Shown piece after piece: positions 29,680 to 36,594 of a DNA stretch of 64,000 nucleotides. A program made the translations under genes and the position numbers. Below the pieces are notes generated by a model. It did no database searches. It was not told the origin of the DNA and was given only the letters and a program-made list of their open reading frames with translations. This DNA is from Comamonas sp. Its GTDB lineage: Bacteria > Pseudomonadota > Gammaproteobacteria > Burkholderiales > Burkholderiaceae_C. The stretch covers positions 1 to 64,000 of the forward strand of contig JAITLR010000006.1 of the NCBI GenBank assembly GCA_031277805.1. The letters are read 5' to 3'. Numbering within the stretch: the stretch's first letter is position 1; every line of letters starts with the position of its first letter.

Positions 29680-30078
29680 TCAGGGCATGAACCCGGCGGC
29701 GACCTCGCCCGCCGCCCAGAGTGCGCGGCCCAGCAAGGCGTTCTGATCCACGACCAGACACAGCACGGCCGGAAACTGGCCGCCGATTGCCTGGAACACC
29801 ACCGTGCCCGACTCTGTCTCGAAAGTCAGGCGCCTGCAGTCCTGGTGACCGATTTCATTGGCCACGGCCTTGGCCATGGCCATGAGCGAGCCCGCCATGG
29901 CGGACAGGCGCTCGGTTGGCAATTCGCTGTGAATGCGCAGCGCCGTGATCTCGAATCCATCAGGCGTGCACAGCAGCGCAATCCGCACGCCCTCCACAGG
30001 GGACACCGCGCGCAGAAGAATGTCGCGCCCGGCCTGAACGACTTCTGCTGGAATGACAGGGGATGTATGGGTCTTCAT
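29680..30078 (-). CDS. roadblock/LC7-like protein (132 aa)
   Basis: Second small protein of the operon. IALLCTPDGFEITAL near residue 32, ERLSAMAGSLMAMAKAVANE and the run GTVVFQAIGGQFPAVLCLVV match roadblock domain spacing (strand, long helix, strands). Its ATG overlaps the GTPase stop (ATGA), so the two are translated together. Likely the direct GTPase partner. Confidence 0.75.
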   Translation of the reverse strand: MKTHTSPVIPAEVVQAGRDILLRAVSPVEGVRIALLCTPDGFEITALRIHSELPTERLSAMAGSLMAMAKAVANEIGHQDCRRLTFETESGTVVFQAIGGQFPAVLCLVVDQNALLGRALWAAGEVAAGFMP

Positions 30079-30641
30079 AGAGTCTGACTTTGCAAGGACA
30101 GCAGCGAGGCCAGCACACCCAGGGCATCGAGCATTTGCTGGCGATCACGCGGATCGGCCTGAACGATGGGAACAATGGCATGTCCTCGGGACATCAGCGC
30201 CGAGCTGAACGCCTCCAGCTGCGCTTCGCTGACAGGTCGGCAGCTCAGGATGATGAGCAGCGGCGCAGTCTCCAGCTCGGCCACGCCTGCCAGCATCTCG
30301 CTGGCGTAGTCCAGCGCATCGCTGTCGTTGGCGTCGATCATGAGCAGCGCCCCCACCGAAGCCGACAGCACCCAGCGCCGCACGAAGTCAAAGCGATCCT
30401 GGCCGGGGCTGCCCACCAGTTGCAGGCGCTCGCCGGACCCCAGATCGATTTCGCCAAACTCGGCACCTACCGTGGTGAACTCCTTGGCATGAGCAGCCTT
30501 GTCCAGATTGGGGACGTCGCTGCCTGCCATGAGCTGGCCGCACAGACTGCGCAACGCCGTGGTCTTGCCTATGCCCATGGGGCCGAGCAGACTGACCCGC
30601 AGCAGGCCCTGCCCGGGCTGCCTGGGGATGAAAGATGTCAT
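30075..30641 (-). CDS. small Ras-like GTPase of an MglA/conservon type
   Basis: A 188-aa P-loop protein. G1 is GPMGIGKTT near residue 20, a threonine in EFTTVGAEFGEIDL fits switch I (G2), and G3 reads LVGSPGQDRFDFV, where the usual DxxG aspartate is replaced as in prokaryotic MglA/Cvn-type GTPases. The expected NKxD (G4) position reads LLIILSCRP, so the guanine-specifying motif is not recognisable. ATGA overlaps join it to the genes on both sides. Start MTSFIPRQ at 30641. Confidence 0.75.
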   Translation of the reverse strand: MTSFIPRQPGQGLLRVSLLGPMGIGKTTALRSLCGQLMAGSDVPNLDKAAHAKEFTTVGAEFGEIDLGSGERLQLVGSPGQDRFDFVRRWVLSASVGALLMIDANDSDALDYASEMLAGVAELETAPLLIILSCRPVSEAQLEAFSSALMSRGHAIVPIVQADPRDRQQMLDALGVLASLLSLQSQTL

Positions 30642-31366
30642 GAGCGCCCTCCGCGCGTGAGCCAGCCTGTCAGCTTCTGCACCCATTGCCGGGTGATCGA
30701 TGCGGCCGGAGTTGTATTTGTCGTTTCCTGAGGCCTCGATACCTCGATCGCTTTCGGACTGCAGCGCAATACCGCCTGAACCTGCGGCAATGACAACAGG
30801 GAAACGAGCTGGGGCAGCTCCACACCCGAATGCTCGCTCAGCGATTGCACGGCAATCGGGCCGCGGGCAAGCAGAGCCAGTGCACGCAGGTTCTGGGCCG
30901 TATTGGCAGCCCCGGGCAATACCACCCAGGACTTGAGCTGAAAGCAGTGCAGACAACTCATTCCCTGCTCCTGTAGGTCCGACATGGCGCGCAGCAAGGT
31001 CAAGGGCACGGCCTCCTTCTGGCGAGCCTTCCAGTCCATGAGGAATACGGCCGCGCGATCAAGCATGTCGATGAGGTCGGACAGCGTGAACTCCACGTCC
31101 AGGTGCGCGACCCAGCCCTGGGATGAGCGGCCCAGCGGCTGCATGGAGGCATCGCCACCCACATAAACCACACAGGGGAAGGCCTTGTCGTCCTGCATCG
31201 GCATGGCGCCGTCCAGGATCAATACCTCGGCGGCTTCGCTGGACACCTGAGTCCAGGCGGAAAGCGATTTGAGCGACGCCACGGCAAACAGCGCGTTGAA
31301 ACGCTGCTGCACTGTCGGCGTCCAGAGTTGCGCCGCCCAGTTGACTTCACCAACGGTCTTCGCCAT
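30638..31366 (-). CDS. hypothetical protein, first gene of GTPase/roadblock operon
   Basis: A 242-aa soluble protein that I do not recognise. The first half has an alpha/beta look (VLILDGAMPMQDDKAFPCVV then VYVGG). The later half contains a helix-rich part resembling a winged helix (LALLARGPIAVQSLSEHSGV), with a CLHC pair before it. The C-terminal 30 residues are Thr/Arg-rich. Start ATG 31366 has AGGGTGG upstream; the track start is a GTG. It overlaps the GTPase start by 4 nt. Confidence 0.65.
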   Translation of the reverse strand: MAKTVGEVNWAAQLWTPTVQQRFNALFAVASLKSLSAWTQVSSEAAEVLILDGAMPMQDDKAFPCVVYVGGDASMQPLGRSSQGWVAHLDVEFTLSDLIDMLDRAAVFLMDWKARQKEAVPLTLLRAMSDLQEQGMSCLHCFQLKSWVVLPGAANTAQNLRALALLARGPIAVQSLSEHSGVELPQLVSLLSLPQVQAVLRCSPKAIEVSRPQETTNTTPAASITRQWVQKLTGWLTRGGRS

Positions 31367-31651
31367 GCAAACCACCCTGCTTGTTCTTCGTTGTCGGAAT
31401 CATTGCTGCAGCGAAACAATAGCAACAAGGTTTTCACAAATCACTGGCAAATTGCCATGAAAAAGAAATTTTTGATACCAATATTCACACCTTATTACAA
31501 AAATAATTCAAAACAGTGCTGTTCAAAAAGCCAGGGACTGTCTTCACCCACCCCTTTTCTTTGTCAGTTGTGACGGCGGGCCTCAGGCCTTCGGATGCCA
31601 AAGCGGTATCCTCCGAGACCTTGTTTCAAGGATGAAGGGTCAATCTGTTCC
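31367..31651. other. AT-rich divergent promoter region
   Basis: About 285 bp between the divergent GTPase operon and rep-like gene, much richer in A and T than its surroundings around 31440-31530. No ORF or repeat was supported. It probably holds both promoters. Confidence 0.5.
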
Positions 31652-33730
31652 ATGTCTGCTGGTCTCAATCTCGCTCAGCTCCAGGCCGTGCACTACACCG
31701 AAGGCCCATGCCTTGTGCTGGCTGGCGCAGGCTCGGGCAAAACCCGGGTGATCACGCACAAGATCGGGCGGCTGATTGAAAACGGCCTGGCCCCGCGCCG
31801 CATTGCCGCCATCACCTTTACCAACAAGGCAGCCGCGGAAATGCGCGAGCGCGCCGCCGGACTGATCGGCCGCCAGGCCAAGGAGGTGCTGATCTGCACC
31901 TTCCACTCGCTGGGCGTGCGCATGGTGCGCGAAGACGGCCATGTGCTGGGCCTCAAGCCCCAGTTCAGCATCCTGGACCAGGATGACGTCACGGGCATCC
32001 TCAAGGACTGCGCGGGCGGCACCACCGATGTGGCCACGGCGCGCCAGTGGCAGTGGACCATCAGCAACTGGAAGAACGCGGGCTGGGACAGCCGCAAGGC
32101 CCTGGCCATGGCCCAGGACGACAACGAGCGCTCGATCGCGCTGATCATGCAGCGCTACGAAGAGCGGCTGACGGCCTACCAGAGCGTGGACTTCGACGAC
32201 CTCATCGGCATGCCCATGCGCCTGCTCAAGGGCCACATCGAGGTGCGCGAGAAATGGCAACGCCTGCTGGGCCATGTGCTGGTGGACGAGTACCAGGACA
32301 CCAACGCCACCCAGTACGAGTTGCTCAAGATGCTGGTGGGCGACCGCGCCCACTTCACGGCCGTGGGCGACGACGACCAGAGCATTTACGGCTGGCGCGG
32401 CGCCACGCTGGACAACCTGAAAAAGCTGCCCATAGACTTTCCGCAGCTCAAGATCATCAAGCTGGAGCAGAACTACCGCTCCACCAGCGCCATCCTGCGC
32501 GCGGCCAACAACGTCATCGGCCCCAACCCCAAGCTGTTTCCCAAGACCCTGTTTTCGGAGCTGGGCGAGGGCGAGCCCGTGCGCATCGTGGACTGCGACA
32601 GCGAGGAGCACGAGGCCGAGCGCGCCGTGGCCCGCATCCAGAGCCTGCGCGCCAGCATGAACCCCCAGCCGGCCTGGAAGGACATGGCCATCCTCTACCG
32701 CGCCAACCACCAGGCCAAGCCCTTCGAGAAGGCGCTGCGCAAGGCCAGCATCCCTTACAAGGTCTCTGGCGGCACCAGCTTCTTCGACCGTGCCGAGATC
32801 AAGGACCTGTGCGCCTGGTTCCGGCTGTGGATCAACAACGACGACGATCCGGCCTTTCTGCGCTCCATCACCACGCCGCGCCGCGGCATAGGCCACACCA
32901 CTTTGGCGAAGCTGGGCGAGTTCTCGGCAGCCCACAAGACCAGCATGTTCGGCGCGCTGTTCAACTCCATGCTCGAAGACGCCCTGCCCAGGAAGGCGCA
33001 TGACGGCCTGCTGGAGTTCGGCCGCGCCATCAACGACCTCGAGTACCGCGCCCGCCACACGCTAGGCTTCGAGGCCGCGCGCGGCTTTCTGCTCGACTGG
33101 CTCAAGGAGATAGGCTACGAGCAGTATCTCTACGACAGCGAGGACAGCGAATCCGTGGCCGCCGCGCGCTGGAGCAATGTGCTGGAGTTCTGCGACTGGA
33201 TGGCCCAACGCGCGGGCGGCAAGATCGAGGACGCGGCCGGCGCGGGCACCACCGCGCCGACCGAGACCAAGAGCCTGCTCGAAGTCGCCCAGAACGTGGC
33301 CCTGCTGTCCACCATCAGCGAGCGCGAGCAGGAACAGGACATGGTGGTGCTCTCCACCCTGCACGCCTCCAAGGGCCTGGAGTGGCCGCATGTGATGCTG
33401 GTGGGCGCCACCGAGGGCATGCTGCCCTTCAAGCTCGACGACGACAACGGCCGCCAGCAGAAGGTCAGCGACGAAACCGCAGCCCGCCTGCAGGAAGAGC
33501 GCCGCCTGATGTACGTGGGCATCACGCGCGCCCAGCGCACGCTGGCCGTGAGCTGGACCAAGCGCCGCAAGAAAGGCCGCGAAATGGTGGCCTGCCAACC
33601 CAGCCGCTTCATCAAGGAGATGGGGCTGGACTCCGCCACCGCCAAGGAAGACCCGCGCGAGAAGCTGCGCAAGCTGCGCGAGGAATTTGCAGCACGCAAG
33701 ACCCAGCCAGGCCCGGGTGCACCCAACTGA
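31652..33730 (+). CDS. rep: UvrD/Rep-family ATP-dependent DNA helicase
   Basis: Superfamily 1A 3'-5' helicase (692 aa). Motifs: LNLAQLQAVHYTEGPCLVLA (Q motif), AGAGSGKTRVITHK (Walker A), ITFTNKAAAEMRERA, LVDEYQDTN (Walker B), GDDDQSIYGWRGA, LEQNYRST, and HASKGLEWPHV followed by EERRLMYVGITRAQRTL. Length and wording fit Rep better than UvrD. The start MSAGLNLAQ at 31652 is chosen. The C-terminal tail is Lys/Arg-rich. Confidence 0.9.
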   Translation: MSAGLNLAQLQAVHYTEGPCLVLAGAGSGKTRVITHKIGRLIENGLAPRRIAAITFTNKAAAEMRERAAGLIGRQAKEVLICTFHSLGVRMVREDGHVLGLKPQFSILDQDDVTGILKDCAGGTTDVATARQWQWTISNWKNAGWDSRKALAMAQDDNERSIALIMQRYEERLTAYQSVDFDDLIGMPMRLLKGHIEVREKWQRLLGHVLVDEYQDTNATQYELLKMLVGDRAHFTAVGDDDQSIYGWRGATLDNLKKLPIDFPQLKIIKLEQNYRSTSAILRAANNVIGPNPKLFPKTLFSELGEGEPVRIVDCDSEEHEAERAVARIQSLRASMNPQPAWKDMAILYRANHQAKPFEKALRKASIPYKVSGGTSFFDRAEIKDLCAWFRLWINNDDDPAFLRSITTPRRGIGHTTLAKLGEFSAAHKTSMFGALFNSMLEDALPRKAHDGLLEFGRAINDLEYRARHTLGFEAARGFLLDWLKEIGYEQYLYDSEDSESVAAARWSNVLEFCDWMAQRAGGKIEDAAGAGTTAPTETKSLLEVAQNVALLSTISEREQEQDMVVLSTLHASKGLEWPHVMLVGATEGMLPFKLDDDNGRQQKVSDETAARLQEERRLMYVGITRAQRTLAVSWTKRRKKGREMVACQPSRFIKEMGLDSATAKEDPREKLRKLREEFAARKTQPGPGAPN

Positions 33731-33739
33731 GCACAGCCC

Positions 33740-34165
33740 ATGATCTTTAGAACTCTTGTTTTCATAGCTGCAAGCGCTTATCTATCAAGCGCTACAGCGC
33801 AAAATCAACCAGATTCAGAGACCCGCTGCCCATCGGGCTGGGAAATGACCGACAAGCAGTTGCAGGGAGAGTGGACAGGTTCCATTCCCGGCCTGAACGA
33901 GTCGGTGCACCTGGTGCTGGGCCCGCACCCCGAATGGAAGGGCACCGTCAAAGGCACGATAGAGCGCGACGGCTCCACCCACCCCATGGTCGGCGACCTC
34001 AACAATGGAGTCGTCACGCTGGAGGAAAGCGCAGATGGGACCCGCATTACCGGAACCTGGCTGGGCGAAGTCGTCCCCTCCAGCTGTGGCCGGGAAATTC
34101 GCGGCAACTTTCAGGCATCCGAAGAGGCTCCTGCCCAGGAGTTCATGCTGCACAAGCAGCCTTGA
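33740..34165 (+). CDS. small exported protein of unknown function
   Basis: A 141-aa protein with signal peptide MIFRTLVFIAASAYLSSATA cut before Q. The mature part is beta-rich, with repeated Gly/Thr strands (GEWTGSIPGLNESVHLVLG and GTVKGTIERDGS) that suggest a small lipocalin-like or sandwich fold. Two cysteines (ETRCPSG and SSCGRE) could pair. It starts 9 nt after the rep-like stop. Its signal peptide is encoded by the interspersed repeat that also supplies the DsbD-like signal. Family not recognised. Confidence 0.65.
   Translation: MIFRTLVFIAASAYLSSATAQNQPDSETRCPSGWEMTDKQLQGEWTGSIPGLNESVHLVLGPHPEWKGTVKGTIERDGSTHPMVGDLNNGVVTLEESADGTRITGTWLGEVVPSSCGREIRGNFQASEEAPAQEFMLHKQP
33758..33812 (+). 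repeat. interspersed repeat inside the 141-aa protein signal peptide
   Basis: TTCATAGCTGCAAGCGCTTA followed by ATCAAGCGCTACAGCGCAAA. Same element and same reading frame as 2862-2915. Confidence 0.7.
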
Positions 34166-34203
34166 GCGCCTATCGCCGACCTATCCATATCATTCATTCG
34201 CCC

Positions 34204-35421
34204 ATGCCCGCTTCCTTGCCTACCTTGCCGCTGAAACCGCTGCCTCTGGCCCTTGCTTCAGCCCTCACACTCGGCAGCCTGACGGCCATGGCACCGGCCA
34301 AGGCGGCTGAGCCTGAGCTGCCGCCGCCTGCGCAAGGCTGGCGCCAGTGCGCGGCCACCACCGACAACCAGGCACGCCTGGCCTGCTTCGACGCCTGGGC
34401 CCAGCATGAGCAGCCGCTGACGGCTCCGCCCGGCGCCAACTGGAGCCTGCCCGACACCAAGGCCGCAAGCGCCGTCAACACCCCTGCAGTAGCGCCCGAG
34501 CCGACACCCGTGGTCGCAGCCGACGCCAGCCAGGGCCTGGCCCTGCCCGCCACACCAACCAACGGCGGCTGCCGCGACCCGCGCTACAGCGAGATCTCGC
34601 GCTACTACGAACTCGAGCCCGGTTCGGACTGCGGCATTTTCAGCTTTCGCGGCTACCGGCCGATGTCGGTATCCACCGTGTTCGGCAGCCGCGTCGACAC
34701 CCAGCCCTATTCGCCCAGCCGCGGCTCGCCCGAGCCCGAGGGTTACCAGAAGCACGAGATGCGCATCCAGCTGTCGGCACGCACCAAGCTGGCTTCTGGC
34801 CTGCTGACCGGTCCGACCTCGGGGGGCAAGGACTCGCTGTGGTTCGGCTATACCCAGCAGTCTTACTGGCAGCTGTTCAACGGCGCCATCTCACGCCCCT
34901 TCCGCACCACGGACCACGAGCCCGAGGTGTTCTATGTCTACCCCACGGACGCGCAACTGCCCTTCGGCTGGCGCTGGCGCTATTCGGGCGTGGGCCTGGT
35001 GCACCAGTCCAACGGTCAGAGCAATCCGCTGTCGCGCAGCTGGAACCGCTGGTATCTGATGACCGGCGCCGAACTGGGCAACCGCTGGCAGCTGCATTTC
35101 AAGGCCTGGAAGCGCATCAGCGAAAGCGCGCCCGACGACGACAACCCGCATATCCAGGACTACATAGGCCGCGGCGAAGTCAAGCTGGGCTGGAACGTCA
35201 ACGACCAGAACTATCTAGGTTTCACGGCTCGCGGTTCACTGGGCCAGGGCAAGGGCTCGGGCCGCATCGAATGGCTGCGCACGCTGGGTGAAGGCTGGAA
35301 CGGCGGCAAGAGCAATCTGCGCCTGCATGTGCAGCTGTTCAGCGGCTACGGCGATAGTCTGGTGGACTACAACTACAAGCGCACGGTGCTCAGCGTGGGC
35401 TTCAGCCTGCTGGATTTTTAA
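34204..35421 (+). CDS. pldA: outer-membrane phospholipase A (OMPLA)
   Basis: Integral outer-membrane beta-barrel that hydrolyses phospholipids, active as a calcium-dependent dimer (405 aa). Signal peptide ends TAMAPAKAAE. The catalytic block GVGLVHQSNGQSNPLSRSWN carries the likely His and Ser, with the Asn of the triad downstream. YTQQSYWQLF and YSGVG match the family, and the last residue is Phe (SLLDF), as is usual for barrel proteins. A Pro-rich linker (34480-34560) precedes the barrel. Confidence 0.9.
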   Translation: MPASLPTLPLKPLPLALASALTLGSLTAMAPAKAAEPELPPPAQGWRQCAATTDNQARLACFDAWAQHEQPLTAPPGANWSLPDTKAASAVNTPAVAPEPTPVVAADASQGLALPATPTNGGCRDPRYSEISRYYELEPGSDCGIFSFRGYRPMSVSTVFGSRVDTQPYSPSRGSPEPEGYQKHEMRIQLSARTKLASGLLTGPTSGGKDSLWFGYTQQSYWQLFNGAISRPFRTTDHEPEVFYVYPTDAQLPFGWRWRYSGVGLVHQSNGQSNPLSRSWNRWYLMTGAELGNRWQLHFKAWKRISESAPDDDNPHIQDYIGRGEVKLGWNVNDQNYLGFTARGSLGQGKGSGRIEWLRTLGEGWNGGKSNLRLHVQLFSGYGDSLVDYNYKRTVLSVGFSLLDF

Positions 35422-35520
35422 CCCCCTGAGGCGCTTCGCCTAGGCGGCCCCGCGCCTTCCCCCAAGGGGGACGGCACCCTCGCTGCGGGGCGGCCCTTGC
35501 TCGGTGCCTCTGGCCTGGGA
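35421..35520 (+). repeat. hairpin-rich 3' repeat, copy 3
   Basis: Begins at the last base of the pldA stop: CCCCCTGAGGCGCTTCGC, then CCTTCCCCCAAGGGGGACGG, then GGGGCGGCCCTTGCTCGGTG. Sense orientation to pldA. Confidence 0.75.
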
Positions 35521-35562
35521 CACGCCAGTTTTATAGATCGCATCCGGCAACTGCCGCGCAAT

Positions 35563-35656
35563 CATATTTGATAGCTATTAGCGCTTTACCTTCCTAGATT
35601 TCATGCTTTTTAAGCATTGAAATCAATGAACACAAGCGCCATCAGCTATTTAAAAC
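35563..35656. repeat. paired interspersed repeats forming an inverted repeat
   Basis: TTTGATAGCTATTAGCGCTTTACC on the left and ACAAGCGCCATCAGCTATTT on the right face each other, with a TGCTTTTTAAGCA hairpin between. They are two copies of the same element, inverted, just past the ridA-like stop at 35661. Confidence 0.65.
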
Positions 35657-35660
35657 AGAG

Positions 35661-36053
35661 TCATTCCGGCACCACGGCCGTGACCTCGATTTCCACCTTG
35701 GCGCGGTCTTCGATCAGGGCCGCCACCTGCACGGCCGTCATGGCCACGCTGAACGAGCCAATCAGCTCGCGATAGGCCTTGCCGATCTCGGCCTGCTGCG
35801 CCAAGTACTCTTTTTTGTCGGTGATGTACCAGGTCATGCGCACGATGTGTTCTGGCCTGGCACCGCCGGCCTGCAGCACCTCCACGATGTTCTGCAGCGC
35901 CTGGCGCACCTGGCCGACCAGATCGTCGGTGTGGAACTGTCCCTGGCCGTCCCAGCCTATCATGCCGGCCACATAGATCTGGCGGCCGCTGACGGACACG
36001 CCATTGGCATAGCCCTTGGGCCGGGGCCAGCCCGGCGGCAACAGTACTTGCAT
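35661..36053 (-). CDS. RidA family protein
   Basis: A 130-aa YjgF/RidA-fold protein, expected to hydrolyse reactive enamine/imine intermediates. Seen: KGYANGVSVSGRQIYVAGMI near residue 15, then a long middle helix region (QNIVEVLQAGGARPEHIVRM) and AALIEDRAKVEIEVTAVVPE at the end. ATG 36053 has AGGAG 6 nt upstream; the track TTG at 36059 does not. As last gene of a likely aminobenzoyl-CoA cluster, it fits an enamine substrate. Confidence 0.85.
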   Translation of the reverse strand: MQVLLPPGWPRPKGYANGVSVSGRQIYVAGMIGWDGQGQFHTDDLVGQVRQALQNIVEVLQAGGARPEHIVRMTWYITDKKEYLAQQAEIGKAYRELIGSFSVAMTAVQVAALIEDRAKVEIEVTAVVPE

Positions 36054-36055
36054 GT

Positions 36056-36517
36056 TCAACTCCTGTTTTCAGTTGGATTGGATGAACTCAACCAGCGCTC
36101 TACGGCGCGGCGGATATAGGGGGGCGCGCTGATGGATTGATGGGTTTGCAGGCTGGTGAAAACCAATACCTTCTGCGCGGCCACGCGCAGCACGCCATCG
36201 GGGCCCGTGCAATCCACAGCCAGCGTCAGAGAGCGGTTGCCAGGCTTGCTGATCGTCAGGCCCAGATCCACGACCTCACCCATGCGCGTGATGGCACGAA
36301 AGTCACACTCCAGATGCACGATGGGCAGGCCGATCTGCTCTTTCTGCACCATGTCGGCGTAGGAGATTCCCAGTGCCTGATTGAACCAGTCTTCCACCAG
36401 TCCGTTGAACAGCACCAGATACTGGGGAAAGAAGATGATGCCCGCCGGGTCGCAGTGCGCAAACCGGATGGGAACCTGGGTCACAAAGCGCCTGCCTGTC
36501 ACGGCCTCGTTGCTCAT
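36056..36517 (-). CDS. acyl-CoA thioesterase (4-hydroxybenzoyl-CoA type hotdog)
   Basis: A 153-aa hotdog thioesterase. VPIRFAHCDPAGIIFFPQYL carries the catalytic Asp region of the 4-HBT family, followed by FNGLVEDWFNQALG. ATG 36517 has AGGTGA upstream; the track start is GTG. The stop lies 3 nt before the ridA-like start. It may release CoA from dead-end aromatic CoA esters, as PaaI does in the phenylacetate route. Confidence 0.85.
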   Translation of the reverse strand: MSNEAVTGRRFVTQVPIRFAHCDPAGIIFFPQYLVLFNGLVEDWFNQALGISYADMVQKEQIGLPIVHLECDFRAITRMGEVVDLGLTISKPGNRSLTLAVDCTGPDGVLRVAAQKVLVFTSLQTHQSISAPPYIRRAVERWLSSSNPTENRS

Positions 36518-36539
36518 CGGCTTCACCTGCTTTCAATCA

Positions 36540-36590
36540 AATCAGCCTGCAACGCTTTCTGGGAAAGCGCTGACAGCTCTTGTAACCATA
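36540..36590 (-). repeat. interspersed ATAGCTG/AGCGCTT repeat, variant copy
   Basis: On the minus strand AGCTGTCAGCGCTTTCCCAG then AAAGCGTTGCAGGCTGATTT. It lies between the ligase and thioesterase genes. Confidence 0.55.
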
Positions 36591-36594
36591 GCAT

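Noticed and set aside
31640-33058. 472-aa minus-strand ORF
   Set aside because: Antisense to the Rep-like helicase, whose motifs are complete.
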